This document shows positions 6,492 through 13,965 of a stretch of DNA of 18,181 nucleotides, piece by piece. The stretch lies in assembly GCA_964393115.1 (NCBI GenBank), contig CAYMST010000079.1, positions 1 to 18,181 of the forward strand. Reading direction: 5' to 3'. The notes under the pieces were generated by a model that worked only from the letters and a program-made list of their open reading frames with translations, was not told the DNA's origin and made no database searches. Made by a program: the position numbers and the translations under genes. The DNA comes from CAYMST01 sp964393115. Its GTDB lineage: Bacteria > Bacteroidota > Bacteroidia > Cytophagales > Cyclobacteriaceae. Each line of letters starts with the position of its first letter. The first letter of the stretch is position 1.

Positions 6492-8561
6492 ATGTCAGAT
6501 AAACCGAAAAACAAGAATGTAATTCCAAAACCACAAAAACCCAATTACCAAATTTGGGTTATTGTTGGTATTCTTGGACTAATATTTGGAGTTACGCTTT
6601 TCAATCGTTCAAACACCGCGCAATCACGTCCCTTTCGACAGTTTGAAAACATGTTGAAGCAAGGAGATATTAAGGAAGTGGTCTTCGTGAACGGACAGAA
6701 TTACCTCGAAGTAACGCTAACAGAAGAAGCTCTTCAGAAACCAGAGCACAAGAATAGCATCGATACTGAAAATCCATTTGCGCTCAATTCGGGGCCTCAT
6801 TACCGTGTTCGTGTGTTATCCCCAGAGATATACGAAGAGCGGTTTATGGAAATAACGAAAAACATGGAGCCGGAAAAAATACCTATCGAAAACGTAGAGG
6901 ACCGATCTGACTTTAGCGGGCAACTAGTTCAATGGGGATTTTTACTGGTCATCTTTTTTGGCTTTTGGTATTTAATGCGGCGTATGACTGGAGGTGCAGG
7001 GCCAGGAGGACAAATCTTTAATATTGGTAAATCAAGAGCTGCTTTATTTGATGCAGAAAGCAAAGTCAAGATAACTTTCGATAATGTTGCAGGACTTGAT
7101 GAGGCAAAAGAAGAAGTAAAGGAGATTGTTGATTTCCTAAAGGACCCGGAAAAATTCACCAAACTCGGAGGTAAAATCCCAAAAGGAGCATTGCTAGTTG
7201 GCCCTCCGGGAACTGGTAAAACTTTACTTGCCAAAGCTGTAGCTGGAGAAGCTGGTGTTCCGTTCTTCTCACTTTCGGGGTCTGATTTCGTAGAGATGTT
7301 TGTTGGTGTCGGTGCTGCTCGGGTAAGAGACCTATTCAAACAAGCAAAGGAAAAAGCCCCATGTATTGTCTTTATTGATGAGATAGATGCCATTGGACGA
7401 TCAAGGGGAAGAGGTGCGATGCCCGGATCCAATGATGAACGCGAAAACACCCTCAATTCGCTTCTCGTAGAAATGGATGGCTTCGCGACTGACTCTGGTG
7501 TAATTATTTTAGCAGCAACCAATAGACCTGATGTATTAGATTCCGCACTATTGCGCCCAGGAAGATTTGATCGTCAAATAAGTATCGATAAACCGGACAT
7601 AGCTGGACGAGAAAGCATTTTTAAGGTGCATCTTGACCCTCTTAAGTTAGATAGTGATGTTGACCCTAAGAAACTAGCGGCTCAAACTCCAGGTTTTGCA
7701 GGCGCAGAAATAGCCAATGTATGCAATGAAGCTGCGCTGATCGCGGCTAGACGTGACAAGAAATCTGTAGACATGCAAGATTTTCATGATGCCATCGACA
7801 GAGTGATAGGCGGATTGGAAAAGAAAAGTAAAATCATATCTCCTGAAGAGAAAAAAATTGTTGCTTACCACGAGGCAGGCCACGCTGTGGCCGGATGGTA
7901 CTTGGAGCATGCGGACCCATTGGTAAAAGTAAGTATCGTTCCAAGAGGAGTGGCGGCGCTCGGTTATGCACAATATCTACCAAAAGAACAATTCTTATAT
8001 CAAACTGAGCAGTTAATAGATGAAATGTGTATGGCACTTGGTGGACGTGCGGCAGAAGAAATAATATTTGGCAAGATATCGACTGGTGCTCTTAGTGACT
8101 TAGAGCGTGTTACAAAAATGGCTTATAGCATGGTTACTGTCTATGGTATGAACAGTGCCATTGGAAATATTTCCTTTCATGATTCTAAACAGTCTGAATA
8201 TGGTTTTGGCAAACCTTACTCTGAAGCGACTGCAGAGCTAATAGATAAGGAGGCAAAAAACATTATTGACCAAGCTTATCAGCGTACTAAACAGTTACTA
8301 ACAGATAAGCAAAATGAGTTGGAGGTTATCTCTAAAGAACTATTAGATCGAGAAATTTTATTCCAAAATGACCTAGAGGATTTAATCGGAAAGCGTCCAT
8401 TTGAAAAACAAACTACCTATCAAGCATTTACAGAAAGTAAGGATGAGGCAGAAGAAAAAATTGAAGGTCAGGTAAAAGAAATCAAGTCTAAACCCGATCA
8501 AAAGGACAAGAAAATTACCGCTGGAGAAAAGGGTAATGAAGAGGTAAAACAAGAAGAGTAA
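6492..8561 (+). CDS. ftsH: ATP-dependent zinc metalloprotease FtsH
   Basis: A membrane-anchored AAA+ protease that degrades misassembled membrane proteins and selected regulators; in proteobacteria these include LpxC, which limits lipopolysaccharide synthesis. The 689-aa product has a short cytoplasmic N-terminus, TM1 (about 20-37), a periplasmic domain (38-143), TM2 (about 145-163), an AAA module with Walker A GPPGTGKT (237-244), Walker B FIDE (294-297) and the second-region-of-homology ATNRPD...LRPGRFDRQ, then the zinc site HEAGH (460-464) with a third ligand probably D536 in ALSDLE. A lysine/glutamate-rich, probably disordered tail covers the last 70 residues. The ATG at 6492 directly precedes the cytoplasmic segment. 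lpxH starts 5 bp after the stop, suggesting co-transcription of two lipid A-related functions. Confidence 0.98.
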   Translation: MSDKPKNKNVIPKPQKPNYQIWVIVGILGLIFGVTLFNRSNTAQSRPFRQFENMLKQGDIKEVVFVNGQNYLEVTLTEEALQKPEHKNSIDTENPFALNSGPHYRVRVLSPEIYEERFMEITKNMEPEKIPIENVEDRSDFSGQLVQWGFLLVIFFGFWYLMRRMTGGAGPGGQIFNIGKSRAALFDAESKVKITFDNVAGLDEAKEEVKEIVDFLKDPEKFTKLGGKIPKGALLVGPPGTGKTLLAKAVAGEAGVPFFSLSGSDFVEMFVGVGAARVRDLFKQAKEKAPCIVFIDEIDAIGRSRGRGAMPGSNDERENTLNSLLVEMDGFATDSGVIILAATNRPDVLDSALLRPGRFDRQISIDKPDIAGRESIFKVHLDPLKLDSDVDPKKLAAQTPGFAGAEIANVCNEAALIAARRDKKSVDMQDFHDAIDRVIGGLEKKSKIISPEEKKIVAYHEAGHAVAGWYLEHADPLVKVSIVPRGVAALGYAQYLPKEQFLYQTEQLIDEMCMALGGRAAEEIIFGKISTGALSDLERVTKMAYSMVTVYGMNSAIGNISFHDSKQSEYGFGKPYSEATAELIDKEAKNIIDQAYQRTKQLLTDKQNELEVISKELLDREILFQNDLEDLIGKRPFEKQTTYQAFTESKDEAEEKIEGQVKEIKSKPDQKDKKITAGEKGNEEVKQEE

Positions 8562-8566
8562 GCGAA

Positions 8567-9343
8567 TTGAAAGACCTTGAGCTCAAGCTCAATCAAAAAG
8601 GGGCTAGAAGTAAATTATATTTCCTAAGTGACTTTCACTTGGGTTCTCCTGACAAGAAAGAAAGTCTGAAAAGAGAAAAGCGGTTAATTTCTCTTTTAGA
8701 AGAAATGAGTACCAAAGCTCACAGTATTTTCTTCCTTGGTGATGTTTTTGATTTTTGGATGGAATACAGACATGTTGTTCCTAAAGGATATGTTCGATTT
8801 TTGGGTAAAGTCGCGGAACTATCAGACCAAGGCATAAACATATACTTCTTCAAAGGCAACCATGACATGTGGATGTTTGGTTACCTCAAAGATGAATGTG
8901 GCGCTCACATTATTACTGATGAGTTAAGTATAAAAATAGGCGCTAAAAAGTTTTTAGTAGGACATGGTGACGGTTTAGGTCCAGGAGACACGAGATACAA
9001 GATGCTCAAAAAAATCTTTCGTAATCCGATATGTATCTGGTTGTTCAGACTTGTACACCCAGATCTTGGTATTGGCCTTGCCAATGCCTGGTCTCAACAT
9101 AGTCGTACTAAGAACCTCGAGAAAGGAGAAGTATTCCTTGGTGAAAAGGAATGGCTTTGGCAATACTGTAAGAAAGAGCACGAAAAGCAAGCAAGGGATT
9201 ACTATATCTTTGGTCATAGGCATCTAAATCTAGATTTAGAGGTCATTCCTGCGGGACGATATATAAACCTTGGTGAATGGATTACTGACTCCAAATATGT
9301 CGAATTTGATGGAAAGGATTGTCAGATTAAGACTGCTGACTAG
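8567..9343 (+). CDS. lpxH: UDP-2,3-diacylglucosamine diphosphatase
   Basis: Hydrolyses UDP-2,3-diacylglucosamine to lipid X and UMP, the fourth step of lipid A synthesis, as a peripheral inner-membrane calcineurin-like phosphoesterase. The 258-aa product carries the metal ligands in order: SDFHLG (21-26), GDVFDFW (58-64), GNHD (97-100), GHGD (132-135) and GHRH (216-219). The lid-like helical insertion KKIFRNPICIWLFRLVHPDLG (148-168) lies between the last two, as in LpxH. The start is TTG at 8567, 5 bp after the ftsH stop; no in-frame ATG lies between the upstream stop codon and the first motif. The assignment as LpxH, rather than another phosphoesterase, rests on the GDVFDFW and lid features. 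Confidence 0.87.
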   Translation: MKDLELKLNQKGARSKLYFLSDFHLGSPDKKESLKREKRLISLLEEMSTKAHSIFFLGDVFDFWMEYRHVVPKGYVRFLGKVAELSDQGINIYFFKGNHDMWMFGYLKDECGAHIITDELSIKIGAKKFLVGHGDGLGPGDTRYKMLKKIFRNPICIWLFRLVHPDLGIGLANAWSQHSRTKNLEKGEVFLGEKEWLWQYCKKEHEKQARDYYIFGHRHLNLDLEVIPAGRYINLGEWITDSKYVEFDGKDCQIKTAD

Positions 9344-10121
9344 CTTTTTTGGCACATTAGTGTTTTTCAGTGGGCAAACTCAGATGGCACACCAAGAACC
9401 TGGTGCTATTTACATAGACTCGACCACACTAAATTTAAGGATAGCCAAGTCAGTTTCTAACGACAGAACCATCGGGTTAACTACTAGAGGAGAACTGATT
9501 CTGTTTAATAACATTGAAAAAATCCTACATACGTCCGCCCGAAGATTTGGAAGTGATATTTCCATTAGTTCCAGCTCGGGATTAAGTGTTGCTGTTTTTG
9601 ATCCCCTACAACAATCCATAGTTTATCTCGATCGGTTTCTTAGCGAAGTCAGAACCTTCCAACTGCATTCCTTTCTTCCAACATTAAGCCAGTTGGTACT
9701 TGCAGGTTCTGATAGAAGGGCGTATGGAATCTCATCTTTAGAAAATGAGCTGATTTTAGTGGATCTTATTGACCAAACTATAATAGACAAAACCATTTAC
9801 AACGGTTCCTTAACCATTGACATCAATGGGGACTTACTAATGATTTCCAGCTCAACCAACACTCAAATAAGATCCATATCCAGTTCGGAAGTGTTACTTT
9901 CGACCGACAAATTATACCAAGACGTACTGCTGAACAGAAACTCTTTGGTCTTAGCCAATAGAGATAAAATTGAATTCTACCATTTCCCTTCTAACAAGCA
10001 TTCAACCTTTATGAGACCAGAAAGTTGCGGCAAAATCATCCTGTTTAGATATTCTACCAATCAACTAAAATTGTTTACAAATAAACTCGGGTTTACTCTA
10101 TCATTAACTGATCGTCAATAA
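9309..10121 (+). CDS. Exported beta-propeller-like protein of unknown function
   Basis: A 270-aa protein of unknown function. The N-terminus looks like a signal peptide: a basic n-region with three arginines, the hydrophobic LLTSFFGTLVFFSG, then a polar stretch. The mature part is built of short beta strands in WD/propeller-like repeats, for example GLTTRGELILF, GLSVAVFDPLQQSIVYLD, AYGISSLENELILVDL and NGDLLMIS. The pattern resembles a Bacteroidota family of uncharacterised propeller-like proteins known to me only as hypothetical. ATG 9309 is chosen because it opens the signal peptide; an upstream in-frame ATG at 9270 would add 13 residues before it. The start overlaps the lpxH 3' end by 35 nt in another frame, implying translational coupling and shared expression. 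It probably acts in the periplasm; no catalytic motif is visible. Confidence 0.75.
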   Translation: MERIVRLRLLTSFFGTLVFFSGQTQMAHQEPGAIYIDSTTLNLRIAKSVSNDRTIGLTTRGELILFNNIEKILHTSARRFGSDISISSSSGLSVAVFDPLQQSIVYLDRFLSEVRTFQLHSFLPTLSQLVLAGSDRRAYGISSLENELILVDLIDQTIIDKTIYNGSLTIDINGDLLMISSSTNTQIRSISSSEVLLSTDKLYQDVLLNRNSLVLANRDKIEFYHFPSNKHSTFMRPESCGKIILFRYSTNQLKLFTNKLGFTLSLTDRQ

Positions 10122-10253
10122 TCGACAGATACCAATAATCAAACTTACCGAAGCGGTCTCACAGGCTTTAATGAAACGACTATAGGCTTCGAAACCAATC
10201 TCGTAACCTTGCAAACGGAGCGAGTGTTCCAATCGCCTCTTCAGACTTTTCAT
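10104..10253 (-). CDS. Possible small ORF, 49 aa, function unknown
   Basis: On the minus strand, an ATG at 10253 opens 49 codons ending in TAA at 10106-10104. The product starts MKSLKRRLEHSL and continues RLQGYEIGFEAYSRFIKAC, then a hydrophobic end (SLIIGICRLL). The region is visibly richer in G+C than the flanking spacers, unusual here for non-coding DNA. It overlaps the 3' end of the plus-strand propeller gene by 18 nt. No family is recognised, and no promoter or ribosome site supports it. It could be a real small gene, a remnant of a decayed gene, or chance. Confidence 0.22.
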   Translation of the reverse strand: MKSLKRRLEHSLRLQGYEIGFEAYSRFIKACETASVSLIIGICRLLTIS

Positions 10254-10352
10254 CTATTTACTTCATAACTATTAATCATCTGCCCTAGTAGACTTCAGTT
10301 GAAGGACCACGTTTTCTACCTTGAGAAAGTCATAACTGGCACGATATATGCC

Positions 10353-10360
10353 TATCTTTG
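10353..10360 (+). promoter_or_regulatory. -7 element for the SH3 lipoprotein gene
   Basis: TATCTTTG is an exact TAnnTTTG match. Transcription would begin near 10367, leaving a leader of about 35 nt before the ATG at 10402. This supports 10402 as the start and argues against the in-frame ATG at 10348, which lies upstream of the element. No -33 TTG is seen at the proper distance. Confidence 0.45.
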
Positions 10361-10401
10361 TAATAATTAAGACCTTGAATTTCCATCTTAAATTATGTAG
10401 C

Positions 10402-11304
10402 ATGTTCCAATTTTTGAAAAAATCGTCTTCTATTTTATTAGCTATTTCTTTGACTATCACCTCTTGTTCTAGTTCTGTCTACAGTACAAAAACATATGCA
10501 ATACCAGGAAGTCGAACGACACTTGACAGCTATTATAATTGCTTAGTTAAAGCGTTACCCTCCACCTTTGACACTAGCCTAGAGGTATACTTCTCAAAAG
10601 TTACCGAATATGAAGTACAAGAAGAGAAAAAAGTAATTAAACATACAGATCATAGTGGCACTAGACTTGGAGGAATATGTACCATGTTGGTTGGGAGCTT
10701 GACTGGAGCATTAGTTGCTATCGGAGGAACCGATGAGGATGGCAACTATTCTGAACCAGATCCAGAATTAGGGAGAGGAATCATAGTGGGCAGCCTAGTT
10801 GTAGGAGGTCTTTTTGCCCTAATACCGAACTCAAAGTCTGAAGTTTCCTCCTCGATAAATAGCCAAAAGCATAAACGACATGAAGCTGCTAAAGACACTC
10901 TCTACTCTGTATGGTCTAGCGTTTACCCAGATAGAATAATTCAGAAAAAGACTGTAAATAGAGAAGTTAAGTTAGATGTGATAACTGACCTTGGGTTAGA
11001 CTATATCGAAAACACTGACTCAGTAAAAGTCTACTTTAAATCAAACCAAGATGAAACTCTGGTATATACTGTTGATTTTTTGGCAAGTAACTACCTAAAA
11101 CAGTACTTGAATACAAAAGAAATTAACAACAAAATCCCTTTGCACCAAGCTCCCACGGCCAGCTCTCCAATTATGGGCAACCTTTCAGAAGGTGATAATT
11201 TAGAGCTTTTGGAAACTAGAGGCAGGTGGTACAGGGTACTTTGGAATGGTAAAAAGGTCTATTTGGCATCTGAGCGTATTGGTTACTTCTTTGCTAAGGA
11301 ATGA
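10402..11304 (+). CDS. Lipoprotein with C-terminal SH3-like domain
   Basis: A 300-aa predicted lipoprotein. It has a lysine-containing n-region, a hydrophobic core (SILLAISL) and a lipobox ending ITS-C, with lipidation at C22. Two glycine-rich hydrophobic segments follow (about 90-107 and 124-142), separated by a short acidic, potentially exposed stretch. They could be a membrane hairpin like glycine-zipper proteins of the outer envelope. The last about 55 residues (about 243-295) read as a bacterial SH3 domain: PLHQAPTASSPIMGNLSEGD, then a GRWYRVLWNGKKVYLASE stretch. Such domains often bind peptidoglycan or cell-wall peptides, so a wall-envelope link is inferred. An in-frame ATG 54 nt upstream would spoil the signal peptide. 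The specific function is unknown. Confidence 0.78.
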   Translation: MFQFLKKSSSILLAISLTITSCSSSVYSTKTYAIPGSRTTLDSYYNCLVKALPSTFDTSLEVYFSKVTEYEVQEEKKVIKHTDHSGTRLGGICTMLVGSLTGALVAIGGTDEDGNYSEPDPELGRGIIVGSLVVGGLFALIPNSKSEVSSSINSQKHKRHEAAKDTLYSVWSSVYPDRIIQKKTVNREVKLDVITDLGLDYIENTDSVKVYFKSNQDETLVYTVDFLASNYLKQYLNTKEINNKIPLHQAPTASSPIMGNLSEGDNLELLETRGRWYRVLWNGKKVYLASERIGYFFAKE

Positions 11305-11511
11305 ATAAGTCCGCATAGGAAAGAGTAATGCAATCTTTTTATTACGGTATTCTGATAATCAGTCAAAATTATCAACCCGTAAACTCAAGTTTATCGCATC
11401 TTTAACTAATGGGCAATAGTCAACGAATAGTGAATTTAAGTTGAATTTATTACAACAGACAGTTCATCATGCCTTAACAACTATATACTTCCTTTGCTGA
11501 AAGGCTTTATT

Positions 11512-12375
11512 TTGAGACAGTTCTATAAGACAATCGTTTTATCCGACATTCATCTCGGCACTAAAGGCTCCAAAGCTAAAGAGGTAACCAACTTTCTAAA
11601 GGAGAGCAAATGCGAAAATCTCATTCTTAATGGCGACATCATAGACGGATGGCAATTAAAGAAAACTGGTAAGTGGAAAAAAAAGCATACACGTTTCTTT
11701 AAGAAAATCTTTAATATGATGGAAATGGATGGTACCAAAGTGACGTATCTACGTGGTAACCATGACGACTTCCTAAATCAAATACTCCCCTTTCGGATGG
11801 CGAACCTTGTTATTGAGCGAGAAATGATTTATGAATCTTTCGGAAAGAAATATTACATTGTTCATGGTGATGTATTTGACTCTATCACTTCAAGTTTTAA
11901 ATGGATCGCTAAGCTAGGTGATGTCGGCTACACTTTTTTGTTATGGGTTAACTTCCGATATAACCAATATCGAACAAAAAAAGGTCTTCCTTATTACTCT
12001 CTATCCCAAAAAATAAAAGCGAAAGTAAAATCTGCCGTTAGCTATATCGATGATTTTGAGACCAAACTAGCAGATTTGGCCAGATCTAAAGGATATGATG
12101 GGGTGATTTGTGGTCACATTCATCAACCTGCGCAGCGAACTATCAAAAGTATTTTATACCTCAACTCTGGTGACTGGGTGGAAAGCATGACCGCTTTAGT
12201 GGAGCATGAAAGTGGAGAGTGGGAAATTAAATATTATACGGAATCAGAGGCCTACTTGAAAAGTATTCAGAAAAGAAAAAAGAAAACAAACCCAGAAGAG
12301 CAAGAACTAGAGTCGGAAGAGCCATTACCTTTGCATTTGTTAAAACAAAACGTACTGGAAGAGGCACATGCCTAA
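11512..12375 (+). CDS. LpxH-like metallophosphoesterase (UDP-2,3-diacylglucosamine diphosphatase family)
   Basis: A calcineurin-like phosphoesterase, 287 aa from this start. The metal motifs are in order: SDIHLG (11-16), NGDIIDGW (40-47), GNHDD (82-86), HGDVFDS (118-124) and GHIHQPA (201-207). KWKKKHTRFFKK (55-66) and KGLPYYSLSQKIK (157-169) are typical of the Bacteroidota group annotated as UDP-2,3-diacylglucosamine diphosphatases, distinct from the LpxH at 8567. No ATG exists upstream of the first motif. TTG at 11512 is preceded 7 nt upstream by GAAAGG, an SD-like site; TTG at 11494 is the alternative and would add 6 residues. The 3' end overlaps the glycosyltransferase start by 8 nt. The substrate is inferred, and another phosphorylated glycolipid or nucleotide-lipid is possible. 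Confidence 0.85.
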   Translation: MRQFYKTIVLSDIHLGTKGSKAKEVTNFLKESKCENLILNGDIIDGWQLKKTGKWKKKHTRFFKKIFNMMEMDGTKVTYLRGNHDDFLNQILPFRMANLVIEREMIYESFGKKYYIVHGDVFDSITSSFKWIAKLGDVGYTFLLWVNFRYNQYRTKKGLPYYSLSQKIKAKVKSAVSYIDDFETKLADLARSKGYDGVICGHIHQPAQRTIKSILYLNSGDWVESMTALVEHESGEWEIKYYTESEAYLKSIQKRKKKTNPEEQELESEEPLPLHLLKQNVLEEAHA

Positions 12376-13453
12376 AAAATTTATTTTCATTGTTCAAGGC
12401 GAAGGCCGTGGACATATGACGCAAGCCATCTCGCTTTACAAGTTAATTACTTCTCACGGACATGAGGTTAGCAAAGTATTTGTTGGGTCCAGTAGACGAC
12501 GAGATATCCCTGCATTTTTTTATGAAAGCATTCAAGCTGACATAGAGTTAATAGCAAGTCCAAATTTCGTTCTGGACAAAGACAATAAATCTATCCGTAT
12601 CGGACCAACTTTTTATCAAAACATTTATAAGGGAGGCAAGTACCTTAAAAGTGTTAGACGAATAACTAATGTGATAAAAGCTACTCAACCTTATGCGGTA
12701 ATAAACTTTTACGACCTTCTAGGTGGTTTAGCAGCTATTCTACAAGGCGGTAAATTTCGTTTTTTCTCAGTAGCACATCAATATCTTGCCAGTCATACAG
12801 ATTTCCCTTTTCCAAAAAATAAAAGGTCTCACAAGAAACTATTTCTTCTTCATAATAAACTAACACAATTAAGAAATCGGAAAGTTTTTGCTATGTCCTT
12901 TCAGCCCTATTCGGGATTTTCAGGCTCTCGATATATAGTCTCGCCTCCACTTCTCAGGCCTGAAGTAAAGGGGATAAAAACTCTAAACGGTAATCGCTAT
13001 TTGGCTTATGTGGTCAACGATGGATATGCAGATGAAATACTGAATTGGTTCAGAAATCAAACAGCGGTGAAATTCATGGATTGCTTCTGGGACAAAAAAG
13101 GTTTGCCAAATCCTTTCGAACCACTCCCGGGAATTCTCTTTCATCAACTAGATGACAAGTTATTTTTGGATAAGATGGCCGCTTGTGCAGGATACATTTC
13201 AACTGCGGGCTTTGAATCTATTTGCGAAGCAATTTATCTCAACAAACCAGTTCTTGCTGTCCCGGTTGAAAAACAATATGAGCAGGAATGCAACGCTTTA
13301 GATGCTGTAAAGACAGAAAAAGTAATTAGTTCAACAACCTTCGATGTCACCAAGCTTCTTGCCTTTCAAAAGCATTATGATTTAGGAAATACCTCCTGCA
13401 AGAGTTGGATGGACGAAATGGATACTTTCTACAAGAAGCATTTAGGTTTATAA
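12368..13453 (+). CDS. Glycosyltransferase, MJ1255/VC2487-like (GT-B fold)
   Basis: A 361-aa predicted GT-B glycosyltransferase. The N-terminal GEGRGHMTQAISL (11-23) is the G-x-G-H nucleotide-fold loop typical of MurG-like and MJ1255-like enzymes. The C-terminal half carries a donor-binding region with STAGFESICEAIYLNKPVLA (277-296), then VPVEKQYEQECNA, matching the signature of nucleotide-sugar-dependent transferases in this group. No membrane helix is seen, so a cytoplasmic face role on a lipid acceptor is likely. The start ATG overlaps the phosphoesterase stop by 8 nt, so the two are translationally coupled and probably act in one envelope lipid or glycan pathway. Donor and acceptor cannot be assigned. 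It converges on the phosphoribosyltransferase gene with a 2-bp gap. Confidence 0.85.
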   Translation: MPKKFIFIVQGEGRGHMTQAISLYKLITSHGHEVSKVFVGSSRRRDIPAFFYESIQADIELIASPNFVLDKDNKSIRIGPTFYQNIYKGGKYLKSVRRITNVIKATQPYAVINFYDLLGGLAAILQGGKFRFFSVAHQYLASHTDFPFPKNKRSHKKLFLLHNKLTQLRNRKVFAMSFQPYSGFSGSRYIVSPPLLRPEVKGIKTLNGNRYLAYVVNDGYADEILNWFRNQTAVKFMDCFWDKKGLPNPFEPLPGILFHQLDDKLFLDKMAACAGYISTAGFESICEAIYLNKPVLAVPVEKQYEQECNALDAVKTEKVISSTTFDVTKLLAFQKHYDLGNTSCKSWMDEMDTFYKKHLGL

Positions 13454-13455
13454 CG

Positions 13456-13962
13456 TCACTTTAAGTAAACAGCGAACTCGTCGGTTAGGTTTACCTCTAC
13501 GTGTTCGTTAATCGTTGTCGATAGCTCATATCCCATATACTTTGCAGAAACCGGAAATTTCTTATAGCTTCTATTTACAAGTACGGCCGTCTCGATTTTA
13601 CGAATATCTGCCTTCAATAATTCTCGCATGGCATAAGCCAATGTTTTACCCGAATTCAAAACATCATCCACTAAAATCACTACTGCGTGATCCAGTTCTT
13701 TTGTTGAACAGTCCACAATGACCTCACTGTCAAGCGGAGTGACCTTATTAAGTTCAATACGAACTAGTTGAAGGTTTTTATGTTCATCAATTAGTAACAG
13801 CTCACTTATAATTAATTGTGCAAGTGTATATCCTCTATCAAAAATACCGGCAATAATAATCTTTGATTCGTCTAGATTGTTTTCAATTATCTGATATGCA
13901 ATCCTTCTGATTTTTTGACGAATCATCTCATCCGAAAGAATTATCTCCTTTTCCTCTGTCAT
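13456..13962 (-). CDS. Phosphoribosyltransferase, PyrR-like
   Basis: A 168-aa type I phosphoribosyltransferase. It has the PRPP-binding signature VILVDDVLNSGKTL (95-108), the upstream AGIFDRGYTLAQLI segment (38-51), and the conserved Y-x-G-YEL strand near the end (YMGYEL). Resemblance to PyrR comes from the overall size and layout, but the basic RNA-binding features of PyrR cannot be confirmed by eye; hypoxanthine/guanine salvage is the alternative. The start is ATG at 13962, 3 bp downstream of the Lrp-type gene, so the two are probably co-transcribed. No pyr-leader attenuator was seen near it. Confidence 0.82.
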   Translation of the reverse strand: MTEEKEIILSDEMIRQKIRRIAYQIIENNLDESKIIIAGIFDRGYTLAQLIISELLLIDEHKNLQLVRIELNKVTPLDSEVIVDCSTKELDHAVVILVDDVLNSGKTLAYAMRELLKADIRKIETAVLVNRSYKKFPVSAKYMGYELSTTINEHVEVNLTDEFAVYLK

Positions 13963-13965
13963 TTC

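Noticed and set aside
6929..7522. 197-codon open frame on the minus strand opposite ftsH
   Set aside because: Lies wholly within the ftsH AAA domain; proline/serine-rich translation typical of an antisense shadow.
7674..8037. Two overlapping minus-strand frames inside ftsH
   Set aside because: Shadows of the protease-domain coding sequence, without start context or recognisable motifs.
9270..9308. Extended N-terminus of the propeller-like protein from the ATG at 9270
   Set aside because: It adds 13 residues in front of a well-formed signal peptide and increases the overlap with lpxH; ATG 9309 fits better.
10348..10401. Extended N-terminus of the lipoprotein from the ATG at 10348
   Set aside because: It would put 18 extra residues before a clean lipoprotein signal peptide, and the start lies upstream of the likely -7 element.
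10272..10460. 62-codon minus-strand frame over the lipoprotein gene start
   Set aside because: Overlaps the signal-peptide region of the plus-strand gene and its -7 element; no motif, AT-driven composition.
11380..11449. Short palindrome (TAAACT-CA-AGTTTA) and TGAATTTA direct repeat before the second phosphoesterase
   Set aside because: Short AT-rich matches expected by chance in this composition; no support from spacing to a promoter.
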